From positions 1 to 10,221 of the forward strand of contig JAJZJJ010000052.1 in the NCBI GenBank assembly GCA_021810175.1: 10,221 nucleotides of DNA. The letters are read 5' to 3'. Source of the DNA: Acidobacteriota bacterium. GTDB lineage: Bacteria; Acidobacteriota; Terriglobia; Terriglobales; Acidobacteriaceae. A program made the translations under genes and the position numbers. The first letter of the stretch is position 1, and every line of letters starts with the position of its first letter. Positions 6,922-10,221 of this stretch are shown here, piece by piece. Below the pieces are notes generated by a model. That model had not been told where the DNA came from, made no database searches, and saw nothing but the letters and a program-made list of their open reading frames with translations.

Positions 6922-7165
6922 GAACAATAATCGGCAATCGCGAAGCATCTGGGATACCATGCCGAACGTCGCAACTTCCGGCGTTGAACCGACCATTGTT
7001 CCTGATGCGATCTTTCCCCGGGGACAAGGTCGCAATTTACGGCTGATGAACGGACAGAGGGGTAGTATCGAAAATACTCTATACTTTCCAGTTACTTTGC
7101 TGCCCTTCGCGCTCACAGGCTCCTTTGCTGAGCCTGCTGGGACGCCTTTTGCATAAGGAGAGATC
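6922..7165 (+). other. Gene-free leader region before the beta-hydroxyacid dehydrogenase gene
   Basis: Together with the terminator stem this makes a 301-bp gap without a convincing gene; open frames crossing it lack a ribosome site and any recognisable domain. It holds an imperfect 15-bp direct repeat (6968-6982 and 7029-7043, 13 of 15 identical), a TATACT possible -10 box (7080-7085) with no good -35, a small AGTAT/ATACT inverted repeat (7064-7078) and the hairpin/anti-Shine-Dalgarno arrangement at 7116-7160. Confidence 0.5.
7116..7160 (+). promoter_or_regulatory. Leader hairpin with a potential anti-Shine-Dalgarno sequence
   Basis: CAGGCTC (7116-7122) pairs with GAGCCTG (7130-7136) around a 7-nt loop. 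Overlapping the left arm and loop, CTCCTT (7120-7125) is the exact complement of the gene's ribosome site AAGGAG (7155-7160), which sits 5 nt before the ATG at 7166. The two pairings are mutually exclusive, so the leader could switch between an open and a hidden ribosome site. The sequences are seen; switching is only inferred. Confidence 0.3.
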
Positions 7166-8056
7166 ATGCGTATTGCATTTTTAGGGCTGGGCAAGATGGG
7201 TCTGGCCATCGTGCCGCATCTCGCTCAGGGCCATGCTGTCACTGTATGGAATCGCACCGCCAAGGCCGCGGATTCCCTTCGCGACACGGGCGTGCAGGTC
7301 GCGGCCAGCCCCGCCGAAGCCGTCAAGGATGCCGACGTTGTCTTCAGCACCCTCCTGAATGATGCTGCCGTTGAAGAGGTCTTCCTTGGCAGTGATGCCG
7401 AAAGCGGTGCGATAGCAGCCATGCAGCCGGGCGCCATCCACGTCTGCCTCAGCACCATCAGCGTCGCCTCCTCCAAACGCCTCACCTCCGCTCACGAGGC
7501 CGCAGGTAAGCCATTTGTCGGCGCACCGGTCTTCGGCAGGCCGCACGTCGCCGCGCAGGCCCGGCTCTGGAGCGCCATTGCCGGCGACGAAGCTTCTCTG
7601 TCAAAAGTTCGCCCCCTCATCGAACGCTACAGTCGCGGACTCACTGAAGTCGGTGCTCAGCCTTGGGCCGCCCACGCCATGAAGATTGGCGGCAACTTCA
7701 TGATCACCGCCATGATTGCATCCCTCACCGAGGGCTTCATCTTCGCTGAATCTGAAGGCATCGATCCGGCCGTCTATCTTCAGGTCATCAATCAGGGGCT
7801 CTTTCAATCACCCTTCTATGAGCTCTATGGCAAGCTCATGCTCGAACCGCCGGTCAAGCCTGGTGGCACCGTATCACTCGGCGAAAAGGATGCCAGGCTG
7901 TTTCTGGAAGCCGCCCGTGAATCCCGGGCACCTACGCCGCTCGGGGAGATGTTTCACCAGCATTTGCTCCGCGCCACAAAAGAAGGAATGCAGGATGAGG
8001 ACTGGGCTGGTGGGTACTACCGCTTGGCCCGCCAACTTGCTCACCAGAAGCGCTGA
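7166..8056 (+). CDS. NAD(P)-dependent oxidoreductase, beta-hydroxyacid dehydrogenase (3-hydroxyisobutyrate dehydrogenase-like) family
   Basis: Soluble dehydrogenase of 296 residues, the usual length for the family, which oxidises beta-hydroxyacids or reduces the matching semialdehydes; its substrate is not known. The N-terminal Rossmann fold has GLGKMG (7-12). N29-R30-T31 after beta-2 replaces the acidic residue of NAD-specific enzymes, so NADP(H) is likely. The substrate loop reads GAPVFGRP (119-126), whereas classical 3-hydroxyisobutyrate dehydrogenases have DAPVSGG. This points to a distinct subgroup that may use another substrate. The catalytic Lys is K173 in MKIGGNF, with N177 four residues later as in the family, and the C-terminal helical domain follows. 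AAGGAG sits 5 nt before the ATG. The SDR gene follows after 23 bp, so the two are likely co-transcribed. The family is sure; the reaction is not. Confidence 0.92.
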   Translation: MRIAFLGLGKMGLAIVPHLAQGHAVTVWNRTAKAADSLRDTGVQVAASPAEAVKDADVVFSTLLNDAAVEEVFLGSDAESGAIAAMQPGAIHVCLSTISVASSKRLTSAHEAAGKPFVGAPVFGRPHVAAQARLWSAIAGDEASLSKVRPLIERYSRGLTEVGAQPWAAHAMKIGGNFMITAMIASLTEGFIFAESEGIDPAVYLQVINQGLFQSPFYELYGKLMLEPPVKPGGTVSLGEKDARLFLEAARESRAPTPLGEMFHQHLLRATKEGMQDEDWAGGYYRLARQLAHQKR

Positions 8057-8079
8057 AAAACTGCGCCAGGAACCAAACC

Positions 8080-8850
8080 ATGACCAGATTGAACGACTCA
8101 GTTGTATTCATTACAGGCGCCAGCGCGGGAATTGGTGAGGCCTGTGCTTTCGCATTCGCCGCCGAAGGCGCGCGCCTTCTGTTGGCGGCTCGCCGCGTCG
8201 AAAGACTGCGCCAGATGGAGCCAAAACTGCGCGAGGCTGGCGCGCCCGATGTTCATTCCATCTCCCTCGACGTGCGCCATTCCGGAGCAGTCGGAACCAC
8301 CATTGCCAACCTTCCTGAGAACTGGAGCACCATCGATGTGCTCGTCAACAACGCCGGACTGAGCCGCGGACTCGAAAAGGTCCATGAGGGCAAGCTCCAG
8401 GATTGGGAAGAGATGATCGACACCAATCTCAAGGGCTTGTTGTATGTAACCCGCTCCATTGTGCCCGGGATGGTCGCCCGCGGCCGCGGCCACATCGTCA
8501 ATCTCGGCTCCACGGCTGGAGAAGTAACCTATCCCGGCGGCGCCGTCTACTGCGCGACCAAGGCCGGTCTCAAGTCCATCAACGACGGACTTCGCATCGA
8601 CCTGCTCGGCACGCCCGTTCGCGTCACCAGCATCGATCCCGGCATGGTGGAAACCGAATTCAGTGAAGTGCGCTTCCACGGCGACAAGGAACGCGCCGCC
8701 AAAGTGTACCGGGGACTCACGCCGCTGCAGGCCAGGGACGTCGCCGAAGCCATCGTCTGGGCCGTCTCACGCCCCGCGCACGTCAACATCGCGCACGTGC
8801 TCATGACCTCCGTGGATCAGGCCAATTCCCTGCTCTTCAACAGAAAATAG
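8080..8850 (+). CDS. Classical short-chain dehydrogenase, YdfG-like (NADP-dependent 3-hydroxy acid dehydrogenase group)
   Basis: Cytoplasmic SDR of 256 residues. It has the cofactor motif TGASAGIG (12-19), R38-R39 after beta-2 (NADP preference), NNAG (90-93) and the full catalytic tetrad N116, S144, Y157, K161 (YCATK). Stretches such as DWEEMIDTNLKGLLYVTRS, INGSTAG-like NLGSTAG, VETEFSEVRFHGD and PAHVNI closely follow E. coli YdfG, which oxidises serine/allo-threonine and 3-hydroxy acids and reduces malonic semialdehyde. That resemblance is from memory. A CAGGAA ribosome site (8067-8072) lies 7 nt before the ATG. It follows the beta-hydroxyacid dehydrogenase gene by 23 bp. Since both families handle 3-hydroxyacids and semialdehydes, related substrates are plausible. 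General aldehyde/ketone reductase activity is the alternative. Confidence 0.92.
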   Translation: MTRLNDSVVFITGASAGIGEACAFAFAAEGARLLLAARRVERLRQMEPKLREAGAPDVHSISLDVRHSGAVGTTIANLPENWSTIDVLVNNAGLSRGLEKVHEGKLQDWEEMIDTNLKGLLYVTRSIVPGMVARGRGHIVNLGSTAGEVTYPGGAVYCATKAGLKSINDGLRIDLLGTPVRVTSIDPGMVETEFSEVRFHGDKERAAKVYRGLTPLQARDVAEAIVWAVSRPAHVNIAHVLMTSVDQANSLLFNRK

Positions 8851-8874
8851 CCCGTCGCTCAAAACCCGGCAGAA

Positions 8875-9099
8875 TCAGCCCAGTTCGCGGAGGCTTGCCT
8901 CAATCTGTTCCAGCGCCTCCGCCAGCGCGGCTCTCCGTAGAGGATTCGAAGTGCGCTGGTTCAGAATATGCTCCCGCTGCAGCTCCAGTTCGCGACGTCT
9001 ACGCTCGCGCCCATTGTCCTTGCTGCCTCCAGCCGGCGCGGTTTCCTGCCGCTCAGCCATCTGGTCCTCTACCGATTTGCTTTCCCAACCACGTGCCAT
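8875..9099 (-). CDS. Small charged helical protein of unknown function (MARGWESKS type)
   Basis: A 74-residue protein, rich in Arg/Glu/Gln. The N-terminal MARGWESKSVEDQ is followed by a Gly/Ala-rich patch, the basic run GRERRRREL (about 30-38) and a C-terminal amphipathic helix ending EALEQIEASLREL. There is no signal peptide, membrane segment or cysteine. It reminds me of small conserved proteins from Acidobacteriota genomes, but I cannot name a family. It lies tail-to-tail with the SDR gene (24 bp gap) and head-to-head with the quinone-oxidoreductase gene (55 bp). A GGAG (9113-9116 on the plus-strand numbering) precedes the ATG by 13 nt, and an AAAAGG lies too close to it. The coding case rests on composition, position and clean boundaries. 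Confidence 0.65.
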   Translation of the reverse strand: MARGWESKSVEDQMAERQETAPAGGSKDNGRERRRRELELQREHILNQRTSNPLRRAALAEALEQIEASLRELG

Positions 9100-9154
9100 A
9101 CCTTTTATGCTACTCCGCTGGAGCCCGGCATCTTAAACGTCAGGAGAATTCAGA

Positions 9155-10171
9155 ATGATCGCATGGAGCCTGCCCGCCTTCGGTATTAACTCGCTGGAAC
9201 AGATGCAGCAGGACACCCCGGAACTCAGGCCCGGTCAGGTATTGATCCAGGTCGAAGCCGTTTCCCTGAACTATCGTGACCTGCTCGTCGTTCTCGGCCG
9301 GTACAACCCCAAAATGCATCTCCCGCGCATCCCCGCCTCTGACGGCGCAGGGGTTGTGAAAGCTATCGGCGACGGAGTCACCCGCGTCAGACCCGGTGAT
9401 CGCGTCTGCGGCATCTTCATGCAGAACTGGATCGACGGCCGCGCCACGCCGGAGAAGGTCCGTGGCGCACTCGGCGGAGACATCGACGGCATGCTCGCCG
9501 AGGAAGTCATCCTCAGCGAACACGGCGTCATCAGAATTCCCGACTATCTCACGATGGAAGAAGCCGCGACGCTTCCATGCTCCGCGCTGACAGCTTGGAA
9601 CGCTCTCGTCCATGCCGGCCATCTCACGGCTGGAGAGACCGTGCTGATTCAGGGCACTGGCGGGGTCTCCATCTTTGCGTTGCAGTTTGCCAAGGCCATG
9701 GGAGCACGGGTTCTGGGCACCTCCAGCAGCGATGCCAAGCTTGATCGTGCACGTGCGCTCGGCCTCGATGCCGGCCTCAACTACCGCACGCAGCCCGAGT
9801 GGGCAAAGTGGGTCCTGGATCAGACCCGCGGCCAGGGGGCAGACGTCATCGTCGAAGTCGGAGGCGCAGGTACCTTTGCTCAATCTCTTTCGGCCGTAAA
9901 GATGGGCGGCTCCGTCGCCCAGATCGGCGTGCTCAGCCAGTCCTCCGAGCCGCTTCAGATTCCCCTCATTCTGCACAAACAGGTACGTGTGCAGGGCATC
10001 TACGTTGGTTCACGAACCCAGTTTGAGGAGATGAACCGGGCCCTCGAACAGAACCGCATTCAGCCCGTCATCGACGAAATCTACGCATTCAAGGACCTCC
10101 CCGCTGCGCTTCTCCGCATGCAGTCAGGCGGCCATTTCGGAAAAATTGTCGTGCGCGTCGGCGCTGCCTGA
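9155..10171 (+). CDS. Zinc-free medium-chain dehydrogenase/reductase, NADPH:quinone oxidoreductase-like
   Basis: Cytoplasmic enzyme of 338 residues that probably reduces quinones, enones or other alpha,beta-unsaturated carbonyls with NAD(P)H. The GroES-like N-terminal domain has VSLNYRDLLV (36-45) and PASDGAGVV. The catalytic zinc Cys and the His-Glu pair of alcohol dehydrogenases are replaced here (NYRD; SDGAG), and the structural-zinc four-Cys loop is absent, so it is zinc-independent. The Rossmann domain carries QGTGGVSIFALQFAKAMGARV with the glycine motif at G167, then SSSDAKLDRARALG. The C-terminus (GGHFGKIVVRV) is typical of the family. AGGAGA (9142-9147) lies 7 nt before the ATG. It has its own 55-bp divergent upstream gap facing the small 74-residue gene, where I could not identify a clear promoter. 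Substrate and cofactor choice cannot be read from the sequence. Confidence 0.92.
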   Translation: MIAWSLPAFGINSLEQMQQDTPELRPGQVLIQVEAVSLNYRDLLVVLGRYNPKMHLPRIPASDGAGVVKAIGDGVTRVRPGDRVCGIFMQNWIDGRATPEKVRGALGGDIDGMLAEEVILSEHGVIRIPDYLTMEEAATLPCSALTAWNALVHAGHLTAGETVLIQGTGGVSIFALQFAKAMGARVLGTSSSDAKLDRARALGLDAGLNYRTQPEWAKWVLDQTRGQGADVIVEVGGAGTFAQSLSAVKMGGSVAQIGVLSQSSEPLQIPLILHKQVRVQGIYVGSRTQFEEMNRALEQNRIQPVIDEIYAFKDLPAALLRMQSGGHFGKIVVRVGAA

Positions 10172-10221
10172 ATGATTTCGTTATCACCCAGCAAACCCTC
10201 CCACTCCGCTCTGCACCCCCT

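Noticed and set aside
6734..7156. 140-codon plus-strand frame spanning the end of the OmpA gene and the gap after it
   Set aside because: Starts inside the OmpA domain in another frame, crosses the terminator stem, and has no ribosome site or family resemblance.
9113..9123. CTCC-GCT-GGAG inverted repeat in the divergent gap at 9100-9154
   Set aside because: Only 4-bp arms, and the left arm doubles as the ribosome site of the minus-strand gene; too short to call an operator.
10196..10203. Minus-strand TGGGAGGG resembling the FtsK guide sequence KOPS (GGGNAGGG)
   Set aside because: It lacks the central spacer base and does not match the consensus; the guide sequence of this organism is unknown.

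Overview
The window is an ordinary-looking stretch of chromosome from a GC-rich (roughly 60% by eye), Gram-negative-type bacterium. An OmpA/peptidoglycan-anchor protein with a signal peptide implies an outer membrane. The OmpA protein with a DUF4398-like helical region, the DUF2339 membrane protein and a small protein starting MARGWESKS are features I associate with Acidobacteriota (Terriglobia-like). That assignment is inference from family recollection, not a search. I see no phage, transposon, tRNA, rRNA or CRISPR.

Layout: the left edge (2-1945, +) is the C-terminal two thirds of an FtsK/SpoIIIE DNA translocase, cut by the window start. A DUF2339 multi-pass membrane protein converges on it (1964-3331, -). 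A 182-bp divergent gap follows. Next is a two-gene signalling operon with an ATGA overlap: a receiver domain fused to an Hpt-like domain that lacks the phospho-histidine (3514-4266), and a NarL/FixJ-type response regulator (4263-4985). Downstream is an intergenic region rich in dyad and direct-repeat half-sites, a plausible promoter and a leader hairpin. It precedes a secreted OmpA-family protein (5194-6864), which ends in a 12-bp terminator-like stem.

The right part holds three predicted NAD(P)-dependent oxidoreductases of different folds: a beta-hydroxyacid dehydrogenase-like enzyme (7166-8056), a YdfG-like SDR (8080-8850; same operon, 23-bp gap) and a zinc-free medium-chain quinone-oxidoreductase-like enzyme (9155-10171). 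A small charged protein on the opposite strand (8875-9099) interrupts them.

How they may work together: the REC-Hpt/NarL pair looks like a phosphorelay output. The repeated AACTGC half-sites just after it, about 80-105 bp before the predicted ompA-like start point, make the downstream envelope gene a natural candidate target. No gene here is obviously a new defence or mobile system. The most interesting items are the degenerate Hpt fused to a receiver, and the half-site cluster, promoter and 5'-terminal hairpin in front of the OmpA gene.
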